A stretch of 64,000 nucleotides of DNA from Chionoecetes opilio (taxonomy: Eukaryota > Arthropoda > Malacostraca > Decapoda > Majidae), in NCBI GenBank assembly GCA_016584305.1, contig JACEEZ010026264.1, forward strand, positions 1 through 64,000, written 5' to 3'. The notes beneath the pieces are model-generated. The model searched no databases. It was not told the origin of the DNA and saw only the letters and a list, made by a program, of their open reading frames with translations. The translations under genes and the position numbers were made by a program. This document shows, piece by piece, positions 1 through 12,000 of this stretch. Numbering within the stretch: position 1 is the first letter of the stretch; the number at the start of each line of letters is the position of its first letter.

Positions 1-2275
1 GCAATACTTTTTTTGGTTTAAGCAATATGAAAAGTAAAACTACTTTTATATATACAATAACGCTACATTTTTCCCAAGAAACTATGAAAAATGCTTGCAG
101 TATACCGTTATATCACAAAAAATAACCTCTTACTCTTCTATTTAATAGCTTAATGTAATGTAAGCTACATATAGGTGCAATTTATTCTAAAAAGGGATTT
201 TATAATTTCATTTGTGGGAAAAACAGCTATATATCACCGATAACTAGCTAATATCATTGAAACACTGCATTTAATGGGTTTTTAGAAACATGATAATTAA
301 AACTATTTGTATATATACGATAACGCTACAGTTTTACAAGAAACTATGAAAAACGCTTGCAATATACCGTTATATCAAAATAAATAACCTCCTACTCTTT
401 CTATTTATTAGCTTAATGTAATAAGTAACTACTTATGGTTTCAAATTATTCAAAAAAAAGGATTGTATGCTTCAATTTTGTGGGAAAAACAGCTATATAT
501 CACCGATAACTAGCTAAAATCATTGAAAAGAACACATTTTGAGGGTATAAAGCATTATCATGAGTTAAATTCCTTCTATTAATGATATAACACTACAATT
601 AACAAGAAACTATGAAAAACACGTGTAATATACAATTGTATAAAAATATAGTCACAAACTCCTATTATAAGCTTACAGTAGTTTAAAATAGCAATTTCTA
701 ACGAAAACAACTATAGTACCACATTTTGAATTTCTCTATCAAAAAAAGGGCTGAATAATGTCAATTTTCGACATTTTTTAGCCCTTCAAAAATACATTAA
801 AACACTTGAAAAAACGTTATTTCTAAGATCAAAATTGATACATAATATTCATGAAAAATACATATTTTAAGCTCATAAAATTGTATATATAGTTGTGTAA
901 AAGTGCTGAATAAAGTTATATATCAACATTTTTTAGCCTTTCAAAAATACATTAAAATACTTGAAAAAACGTTGTTTTTAAGATTAAAATTGATACCTAA
1001 ATTTCATGAAAAATACGTATTTTTAGCTCACAACATTGTAAAATATAGTTGTTTAAAAGTGCTGAATAATGTCAAATTTCAATTTTTTTTAGCTTTTCAA
1101 AAATACATTAAAATACTTGAAAAAACATTGTTTTTAAGATTAAAATTGATATCTAAATATCATGAAAAATACATATTTTTAGCTATTAATTTTATAAAAT
1201 ATAGTTGTAGGAAATATCAAAAGCTATTTAGCTACAGATATAGATCAATATACTTCAATTAGTAGTAAAAAAAACAACACTTCACTGATAACTAACTGAA
1301 ATCATTGAAAACACTACATTTTATGGGTTTATATCAATATGATAAGTAAAACTTCTTGTATATATACACTAACGCTACAGTTTACAAGAAACTATGAAAA
1401 ACGCTTGCAATATACCGTTATATCACAATAAATAACCTCTTACTCTTCTATTTATAAGCTTGATGTAATGTAAGCTACTTATAGGTGCAAATTATTCTAA
1501 AAAGAGGATTTTATACTTCAATTTGTAGGAAAACAGCTATATATCACCGATAACTAGCTAATATCATTGAAAACACTACATTTTATGGGTTTATAGCAAT
1601 ATAATAAGTAAAACTACTTGTATATATACAATAACACTACAGTTTACAAGAAACTATGAAAAACGCTTGTAATATACCATTATATAACAAAAAATAGCGT
1701 CTTACTCTTCTATTTATTGGCTTAATGTAATGTAAGCTACTTATAGGTGCAAATTATTCTAAAAAAAGGATTGTATACTTCAATTTTTAGGAAAACAGCT
1801 ATATATCACCGACAACTAGCTAAAATCATTGAAAAGAACACAATTTGAGGGTATAAAGCATTATCATGAGGTAAACTCCTTTTATTAATGATATAACACT
1901 ACAATTAACAAGAAACTATGAAAAATACGTGTAATATACAATTGTATCACATTTTTTGAGTCTCAAACTCCTATTATAAGCTTACGGTAGTTTAAAATAG
2001 CAATTTCTAACGAAAAGAACTATAATACCACATTTTGAGTTTCTCTATCAAAAAAAGGGCTGAATAATGTCAAATTTCGACATTCTTTAGGCCTTCAAAA
2101 ATACATTAAAATACTTGAGAAAACTTTGTTTTTAAGATTAAAATTGATACCTAAATTTCATGAAAAATACATATTTTTAGCTCATAACATTGTCAAATAT
2201 AGTTGTGTAAATATGCTGAATAATGTCAAATTTCGACATTTTTTAGCCATTCAAAAATACATTAAATTATTGGAA
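1..2275 (+). repeat. AT-rich satellite array, forward arm, first block
   Basis: This is complex satellite DNA. Monomers of about 258 bp are bounded by the phrase CGATAACTAGCTAAAATCAT and carry conserved words such as AACGCTACAGTTTACAAG and GCAATATACCGTTATATCAC. A diverged sister monomer (starting near 534 and 1,850) and 156-bp sub-repeats (from about 740 and 2,040) are interleaved. The open frame at 903-1262 is the 156-bp sub-repeat read twice and is not a convincing gene. The block matches, in inverted orientation, the stretch near 30,300-32,583. No gene is seen. Confidence 0.9.
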
Positions 2276-5200
2276 CATTGTAAATTAAAATTGAATTTTT
2301 AAAAACATTCAAAAAACATTTTTAAAATAAATTTTTTAATTTTTAGTTGTACCAAATTTATAAAAACTATTTATAAGTATTAAATAAAATTAATTGTAGA
2401 AAAAAAAACTTTACTAAATTAAAAAATACTTTTGAGAAAAAACACCTTTCATTTTAGGGGTTATATCATATCTTTTATTTTTATATTAGGTTAAAAAACT
2501 GCTAATTTTCAAAACTTAAAAGCTTGCAAAACGTTAATCCATACAATAAATTTACCCTCTATTTATTACTTATTAAAAATTTTTTCTACTTTATGTGGAA
2601 AAATTATTCTAAAAAATTTATATTCGTTTTTAGGGAAAAAAGCTATATATCACCGATAACTAGCTAAAACCATTAAAAGAACATTTTTGAGGGGATAAAC
2701 ATTATCATAAGGTAATTCCTATAAATTCAACCCTACAATTCACAAAAAATAAAAACAGAAATTACAAAATTTTTTCATATATTCAAATCTTATAAATTTA
2801 AAGTTAAATCCAGATTACGAAAACCTTTTAACCCTTTTGAATTTTATAAAAAACGAAAAATGTAATCAATTTTTACCCTTCAAAAAAAAAACTGGGAAAA
2901 TGTTTTTTGAAAATTTTTTTAAATTCAAAAATAAAAATTTAAAAATTTTTTAAGAATTTGTTTAATTAATTTAAAGAAATTTTAAATTTTTAGCTTTTAA
3001 AATTTAAATATTGAAAAATTGTTTTAAATTTAATTTTTTACCAAAATTTTAAAATAATTTTAAAAACATTTTAAAATTAATTGATACAAATTCATGAAAA
3101 TTTTCATTTTTTGCCTTTTTTAAAAAATTAAAATTAAAATTTTTTAAAAAATTAAAATATGTCAAATTTTAATTTTTTTGCCTTTTTTGTAAAAATAATT
3201 AAAAAATATCAAAACTTTTTAAGATTAAAATTTATATCAAATTTGAAAAAAAACAATTTTTTGAAAATTTTTTAAAATATATTACAATATTTATTGGTTT
3301 TAGCAAGATAAAGAAAATCTTAATTTTAAAAAAAACCTTCATTTAAAAGACTAATATAAAACCTCAATTTTTTTGGGTTTTTACAATAATCTTAAACCCC
3401 TTTTATATTAATATAATAAGCTATAAGTTTAAAATTTAAAAGAATTTTATAATTTTTGGAAAACCTTATAATCACAAATAACCTTATATCTTTAAAGGGT
3501 TTTTTGTTTAAGCCTACTAGTAAATTTTTTAAAGATTTAATACCTCAATTTTAGAAAACAGAAATTTATTACCGTATAATAATAATCATAAAACACAAAT
3601 TTTAGGTTTAATAAATAATCTTTGTAAAATATTTTAAAAAATTTAACCCCAATTTAAAAAAACTATAATCCCAATAACGTAAAATCAAAAAAACCTTTTA
3701 TTCGATTTTATTTAACTTCTTATTAAGTATTCCACTACAATTAACAAAACTATAAAACGGTTTATTAAGTTAAAAAATCAAAATTTTTAGAAACAATATT
3801 TAAAACCAAAAACTAACAAAACTAAAACCCCATTTTGAATTTTAAACAAGAGTTAAAGTCCCTTTTAATATTTTTACCCTCAATATACAAAAACTTGAAA
3901 AAAGGGTTTAAATTAAATTGTATCAATTAAGAAAATCCTTTTAAAGCCTATAGTAGTTTTTAAAATTAAAATTTAAATTTTGAATTTTAGTTTCCCCAAA
4001 ATATTAATCTTTAAAAAAGGGTTTTTAGCAATTTTTGACTTTTTAGCCTAAAAACATTTTTGTTAAACACTTGAAAAATTGTTTCTGAAATAAATTTACA
4101 TTTTTTCCTAAAAAATACCTTTTAACTAAAAATTGTTTAATAGGTTAAATGTGAATAATTTCAAATCACATTTTTAGCTTTAATTTTTAAAAATTTGAAA
4201 AACAAAGTTTTTTAAGATTAAAGATAACTAATTTTGAAAAACAATTTTATGCTTAAACATTGAAAATATTTTAAATGTTTAAAAAGCAATTTTGAAAATC
4301 TTTTTAAAAATACACATTTTAAAAACTGAAAGTTAAAACATCTAAATATTTACAAAAATACTTTTAGCTATTTAATTGTTAATAAGTTTAGCAATACAAA
4401 ATTATTCTAAAAAAGGAATTATACTTCAATTTGTAGAAAAAACAATTCTCACCGATAACTAGCTAAAATATTGAAAAGACACATTTTGAGGTTAAGCATT
4501 TTATAAATAAAATTTCTTTTATGATTACATACTTTACAAAATTACAAGAATAAAAAGTTCAATAAAGTATATCACCTAAAAACCTTTTACCATTTTAAAT
4601 TTGTATTTTTCAATTAAGCCTTATTTGAAAATTTTCTAAAAAAGGGTTTCCCAAGTAGAAATAGCAATTCACCATAATAATAAAATATTGAAAAAATTTA
4701 AATTACGTTTAAACATTTTAAAGGTTAATTTCCGTTATTTATGTATAAATACCTTTACCTATTTATTTACTTGTAATCTACTTTGTTTCAAATTAACCAA
4801 ATTTTTATTTTCTTTGTAGAAAAAGTATTTCAAAAAACTACAATATTAAAACATTTTTGATTAAAAAAGAGGTAATTCCATAAATTAGAAATACCTTCAT
4901 TAAAAATTAAATAAAAATACTGAAATAATTTAAAAAAATTAAGTTTCAAACTATTAAAGCTTGAAATTTTTAATCATACAAAACTTTTAATCTTCATTTA
5001 TTGGGTTATCAAAAAAGCTGCTTATTTTGCAAATTAATTTAAAAAAAATTTAAAAATACTTTAATATTGAAAAACAGTTTTTTAAAAATAATACTAAATT
5101 CATTGAAAAAACATATTTTTAGGGTATAGCATTGTAAATATATTTTTAAAAATTTTAATAAATAAATTCAAAATTTTTAAAAAAACTTAATATCAATTGT

Positions 5201-6840
5201 TTTAAATTAAAGTCCCAAATTTTCCCATAAAACATATTTAAAAAACAATTTTTTAAGAAAAGAATATAATACCAATTTTTGAGTTTCAAAAAAGAATATA
5301 TTCAATTTAGAAAAAAAAGCTTTCAAATAATTTAAAAAAACTTGAAAAAACTTGTTTTTTAAAATTCCAAATTAAAACCCAAATTTAAAAATAGCAAATT
5401 TTTCCAAACATTTTAAAATTATAGCGTTTAAATCAATAAATCCTTTCCTTTTTTTAGCTTTTTAAAAAAAATTAAATACTTTAAACAAATTTTTAAAAAA
5501 AATTGTATACCCTTCATTTTGAAAAAAATATTTATCATAATAAGTAAAATATAAAAGGAACAATTTTAAAAGCTATTACCCACGTTAAAAAATTCTTAAT
5601 TTTTAAAAAAAAAACCTTATGAAAAACGTAAAATCATTAACACAAATTTTGGTTTTAACTATGTAAGTAAATATTGAAAATAAATAATTCTAAGAAAAAA
5701 CTATAAAACACTTGAATTGCCTTATAAAAAATAATAATCTTATTCCTATTTTTAGCTTAAAATAATTAAACACTTTTGAAATTTTCTAAAAAAAATTGTA
5801 ACATTAAAATTTTAGAAATACTATATATTACCATAAAATTTTAAAAATTTAAAAGAACACAAATTGATTAAAACTTTATCATCTTAAAATTCCTTTTTAA
5901 AAACATGTTAAAAAATTGAAAAAATATAATATACAATTTTTTAAAATTAAAGTTAAAAAATTAAATGTGAATTAATATTTGAATGCATTTCAAAAAAACA
6001 AAATAATAAAACATTTTGTTTTTTAAAAAAAATTTATATTCAATTTTTTGAAAATTTTTTAGCCCTTAAATTTTTACAATAAAGTTGTTCAAATCAAAGT
6101 ATTTTTTTCAATAAAAAATAATTTTAGTAAAAAATTTTGAAATTTCTAAATTTAAAACACTAAAATTTTTTAGGTTTAAAAATATTAAAAAACTCTTAAA
6201 ACAATATTTTTTGTTTTAAAAGATACTAAAAATTTTGAAAAATACCTTATTTATAATTTTAAACCAAATTTAAAAATTTGTTTTTTAAAAGGGTATTATT
6301 AAATGAAATTATTCTTTTAAAAAAAAAAACTTAATGTTGGAAAAAATTGTTTTAAAATTAAAATTAACTAAAAATTTTTAAAAGACAATTTTTAGTTAAA
6401 TTTTTAAAAAATTTAAAAATCAAAACTAATTTACACAGAAAAAGAAACACTCGTTTTGAAAACAATTTTCACATATAATTAGCTAAAATCCATTAAACTA
6501 CATTTTAAATGGTTTAATAGAAAGTATAAACCCCCTTTTTTTTTAAAATAAGAAGTAAAAAATTTAAAAATTTTTTTCCTTAAATAATTTAAACATTAAA
6601 ATAACTTTTTTAAATTTATTATTAATAATTACCATTAAAATGCAATTTTTCTAAAAAAAGGATTGTTTCAATGTTTAAATAAATTTCAATTTTTACCAAA
6701 ATACTTAAATATTGAAAAAACTTTTTAGGTTAAAGATTACATTAAAATTTTCTATAAAATATTTAACTTAAATGAAAAATGTTTGAAAACGTAATCAATT
6801 GATCCAATTGATTTCAATCCAAATTTAAGCTTAATATTTA
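2276..6840 (+). repeat. Degraded, G/C-poor version of the satellite
   Basis: The sequence collapses into A and T runs, but short perfect satellite phrases survive inside it, for example CACCGATAACTAGCTAAAA near 2,650 and again near 4,445. Order and orientation match the forward array on both sides, and a clean satellite restarts at about 6,841. Intact islands inside scrambled A/T text fit poor consensus quality better than uniform ageing, but an old decayed block cannot be excluded. No open reading frame or other feature is visible. Confidence 0.75.
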
Positions 6841-8493
6841 AAAAAACATTGTTTTTAAGATTAAAATTGATATCTAAATTTCATGAAAAATACATATTTT
6901 TAGCTATTAATTTTGTAAAATATAGTTGTAGCAAATATCAAAAGCTATTTAGCTACAGATATAAATAAATATACTTCAATTTGTAGAAAAAAAAACCTCT
7001 TCATTGGTAACTAGCTAAAATCATTGAAAACATTACATTTTAAGGGTTTATAGCAATATGATAAGTAAAACTACTTGTATATATACAATAACGCTACAGT
7101 TTATAAGAAACTATGAAAAACGCTTGCAATATACCGTTATATCACAATAAATAACCTCTTACTCTTCTATTTGTTGGCTTAATGTAATGTAAGCTACTTA
7201 TAGGTGAAAATTATTCTAAAAAGAGGATTTTATACTTCAATTTGTAGGAAAACAGCTACATATCACCGATAACTAGCTAAAATCATTGAAAAGAACATAT
7301 TTTGAGGGTATAAAGCATTATCATAAGGTAAATTCCCGCTATTTATGCTATAACTACAATTTACAAGAAACTATGAAAAACACTTATAATATACAATAGT
7401 ATCACAATATAGAGCCTCAAACTCCTTTAATAAGCTTAAAATAGTTTAAAATAGTATTTTCTAACGAAAACATCTATAATACCACATTTTGAATTTCTCT
7501 ATCAAAAAATGGGCTGAATAATGTCAATTTTCGACATTTTTTAGCCCCTCAAAAATACATTAAAACACTTGAAAAAAAGTTGTTTTTAAGATTAAAATTG
7601 ATACCTAAATTTCATGAAAAATATATAATTTTAGCTATTAATTTTGTAAAATATTGTTGTAGCAAATATCAAAAGCTATATAGCTACTGATATAAAGATA
7701 TACACTTCAATTTGTAGAAAAAAACCACTCATCACTGATAACTAGCTAAAATCATTGAAAACAATACATTTTATGGGTTTATAGCAAGACTACTTGTATA
7801 TATACAATAACGCTACAGTTTACAAGAAACTATGAAAAACGCTTGCAATATACCGTTAAATCACAATAAATAACCTCTTACTCTTCTATTTATTAGCTTA
7901 ATGTAATGTAAGCTACTTATAGGTGCAAATTATTCTAAAAAGAGGATTTCATACTTCAATTTGTAGGAAAAGAGCTATATATCACAGATAACTAGCCAAT
8001 ATCATTGAAAACAGTACATTTTATGGGTTTATAGCAATATGATAAGTAAAACAACTTGTTTATATACAATAACGGTACAGTTTATAAGAAAATATGAAAA
8101 ACACTTACAATATACCGTTATATCACAATAAATAACCTATTACTCTTCTATTTATTAGCTTAATGTATTGTAAGCTAATTATAAGTGCAAATTATTCTAA
8201 AAAAAAATTTGTATACTTCAATTTGTAGAAAAACAGCTATAAATCACCGATAATTAGCTAAAATCATTAAAAAGAACACATTTTGAGGGTATAATGTCTT
8301 ATCATAAGGTAAATTCCTTCTATTAATGATATATCACTACAATTAACAAGAAACTATGAAAAACACGTGTAATATACAATTGTATCACAATATAGAGTCG
8401 CAAACTCCTATTATAAGCTTACAGTAGTTTAAAATAGCAATTTCTAACGAAATCAACTATAATACCACATTTTGAAATTCTCTATCAAAAAAA

Positions 8494-8530
8494 GGGCTGA
8501 ATAATGTCAATTTTCGACATTTTTTAGCCC
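8494..8530 (+). repeat. Conserved 37-nt hairpin of the satellite (representative copy)
   Basis: GGGCTGAATAATGTC is followed by a 7-nt loop (AATTTTC) and then GACATTTTTTAGCCC. The arms pair over 15 positions with one U-U mismatch and one G-U pair. The same hairpin starts each run of 156-bp sub-repeats in the forward arm and appears as its reverse complement in the inverted arm (e.g. 20,830-20,866). A weaker form with AATGTC/GACATT and GCT/AGC arms is in nearly every 156-bp unit. Confidence 0.85.
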
Positions 8531-9070
8531 TTCAAAAATACATTAAAACACTTGAAAAAGCGTTGTTTGTATGAATAAAATTGATACATAAATTTCATGA
8601 AAAATACATATTTTAAGCTCATAATATTGTAAGATATAGTTGTGTAAAAGTGCTGAATCATGTCAAATTTCGACATTTTTTAGGCTTTCAAAAATACATT
8701 AAAATACTTGAAAAAACGTTGTTTTTAAGATTAAAATTGATACCTAAATTTCATGAAAAATACATATTTTAAGCTCATAATATTGTAAGATACAGTTGAG
8801 TAAAAGTGCTGAATAATGTCATATATCGACATTTTTTAGGCTTTCAAAAATACATTAAAATACTTGAAAAAATGTTGTTTTTAAGATTAAAATTGATACC
8901 TAAATTTCATGAAAAAAACATATTTTTAGCTCATAACATTGCAAAATATAGTTTTGCAAAAGTGCTGAATAATGTCAAATTTCGACATTTTTTTGCCTTT
9001 CAAAAACACATTAAAATACTTGCAAAAACGTTGTTTTTAAGATTAAAATTGATATCTAAATTTCATGAAA
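8506..9070 (+). repeat. Tandem run of the 156-bp sub-repeat
   Basis: The word AATGTCAA/T...CGACATT recurs with its GTC at 8,506, 8,662, 8,818 and 8,974, giving three exact 156-bp steps. Because 156 is 52 codons, one frame reads as repeated 52-residue blocks. The same sub-repeat occurs in runs of one to four throughout the array in both arms. It ends in a distinct junction (TAGCTATTAATTTTGTA...) that leads to the next ~258-bp monomer. Confidence 0.9.
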
Positions 9071-12000
9071 AATACAATTTTTTTAGCTATTAATTTTGTA
9101 TAATATAGTTGTAGCAAATATCAAAACCTATTTAGCTACAGATATAAAGAAATATACTTCAATTTATAGAAAAACACAACTCTTCAATGATAACTAGCTA
9201 AAATCATTGATAACACTACATTTTATGGGTTTATAGCAATATTATAAGTAAAACTACTTGTATATATACAATAACGCTACATTTTACAGGAAACTATGAA
9301 AAATGCTTGCAATATACCGTTATATCACAATAAATAACCTCTTACTCTTCTATTTAATAGCTTAATGTAATGTAAGCTACTTATAGGTGCAAATTATTCT
9401 AAAAAGAGGATTTTATGCTTCAATTTGTAGGAAAACAGCTATATATCGCCGATAACAAGCTAATATCATTGAAAACACTGCATTTTATGGGTTTATAGCA
9501 ATATGATAAGTAAAACTACTTGTATATATACAATAACGCTACAGTTTACAAGAAACTATGAAAAACGCTTGCAATATACCGTTATATCACAATAAATAAC
9601 CTATTACTCCTCTATTTATTAGCTTAATGTAATGTAAGCTACTTATAGGTGCAAATTATTCTAAAAAAAGGATTGTATACTTTAATTTGTAGGAAAACAG
9701 CTATATATCACCGATAACTAGCTAAAATCATTGAAAAGAACACATTTTAAGGGTATAAAGCATTATCATGAGTTAAATTCCTTCTATTAATGATATAACA
9801 CTACAATTAACAAGAAACCATGAAAAACACGTGTAATATACAATTGTATCACTCAAAGAGACTCAAACTCCTATTATAAGCTTACAGTAGTTTAAAATTC
9901 CTATTTATAACTAAAACAACTATAATACCACATTTTGAATTTCTCTATCAAAAAAAGGGCTGAATAATGTCAATTTTCGACATTTTTTAGCCCTTGAAAA
10001 ATACATTAAAACACTTGAAAAAACGTTGTTTCTAAGATTAAAATAGATACATAATTTTCATGAAAAAATACATATTTTAAGCTCATAATATTGTAAAATA
10101 TAGTTGTGTAAAAGAGCTGAATAATGTCAATTTTCGGAATTTTTTACCCATTCAAAAATACATTAAAACACTTAGAAATATGTTGTTTTTAAGATTAAAA
10201 TTGATACATAAATTTCATGAAAAATACATATTTTAAGCTCATAATATTGTAAAATATAGTTGTGTAAAAGTGCTGAATAATGTCAAATTTCGACATTTTT
10301 TAGCCCTTCAAAAATACATTAAAAAACTTGAAAAAACGTTGTTTTTAAGATTAAAATTGATATCTAAATTGCATGAAAAATATATATTTTTAACTATTAA
10401 TTTTGTAAAATATAGTTGTAGCAAATATCAAGAGCTATTTAGCTTTTAAATATTTTATTAAATATATAAAGAAATATACTTCAATTTGTAGAAAAAAAAA
10501 CCTCTTCACTGATAACTAGCTAAAATCATTGAAAACACTACATTTTATGGGTTTATAGCAATATGATAAGTAAAACTACTTGTATATGCACAATAACGCT
10601 ACAGTTTAGTAGAAACTATGAAAAACGCTTGCAATATACCGTTATATCACAATAAATAACCTCTTACTCTTCTATTTAATAGCTTAATGTAATGTAAGCT
10701 ACTTATAGGTGCAAATTATTCTAAAAAGAGGATTTTATGCTTCAATTTGGAGGAAAACAGCTATATATCACCGGTAACTAGCTAAAATCATTGAAAAGAA
10801 CACATTTTTAGGGTATAAAGCATTATCATGAGGTAAATTCCTTCCATTAATGATATAACACTACAATTAACAAGAAACTATGAAAAACACGTGTAATATA
10901 CAATTGTATCTCAATATAGAATCTCAAACTCCTATTATAAGCTTACAGTAGTTTAAAATAGCAATTTCTAACGAAAACAACTATAATACCACATTTTGAA
11001 TTTCTTTATAAAAAAAAAGGCTGAATAATGTCAATTTCCGATATTTTTTAGCCCTTCAAAAATACATTAAAACACTTGAAAAAACGTTGTTTTTAAGATT
11101 AAAATTGTTACATAATTTTCATGCAAAATACATATTTTAAGCTCATAATATTGTAAAATATAGTTGTGTAAAAGTGCTGAATAATGTCAAATTTCGACAT
11201 TTTTTAGCCTTACAAAAATACATTAAAATACTTGAAAAAACATTGTTTTTAAGATTAAAATTGATATCTAAATTTCATGAAAAATACATATTTTTAGCTC
11301 ATAAGATTGTAAAATATAGTTGTGTAAAAGTGCTGAATAATGTCGAATTTATTCATTTTTTAGCAATTCAAAAATACATTAAAATACTTGAAAAAAAAAT
11401 TGTTTTTAGGATTAAAATTGATATCTATATTTCAGGAAAAATACATATTTCTAGCTATTAATTTTGTAAAATATAGTTGTAGCAAATATCAAAAGCTATT
11501 TAGCTTTTAAATATTTTATTAAATATACAAAGAAATATACTTCAATTTGTAGAAAAAAAAAACTCTTCAATGATAACTACCTAAAATCATTGAAAATACT
11601 ACATTTTATGGATTTATAGCAATATGATAAGTAAAACTACTTGTATATAGACAATAACGCTACAGTTTAATAGAAACTATGAAAAATGCTTGCAATATAC
11701 CGTTATATCACAATAAATAACCTCTTTCTCTTCTATTTAATAGCTTAATGTAATGTAATCTACTTTATTGTGCAAATTATTCTAAAAAGAGGATTTTATG
11801 CTTCAATTTGTAGGAAAACAGCTATATATAACCGATAACTAGCTAATATCATAGACAACACTACATTTTATTGGTTTATAGCAATATGATAAGTAAAACT
11901 ACTTGTATATATACAATAACGCTACAGTTTACAAGAAACTATGAAAAACGCTTGCAATATACCGTTATATCACAATAAATAAACTATTACTCATCTATTT

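Noticed and set aside
8806..9093. Small protein gene in the satellite
   Set aside because: The frame exists because the sub-repeat is 156 bp (52 codons). Other units have stops, and no start context or splice signal is conserved.
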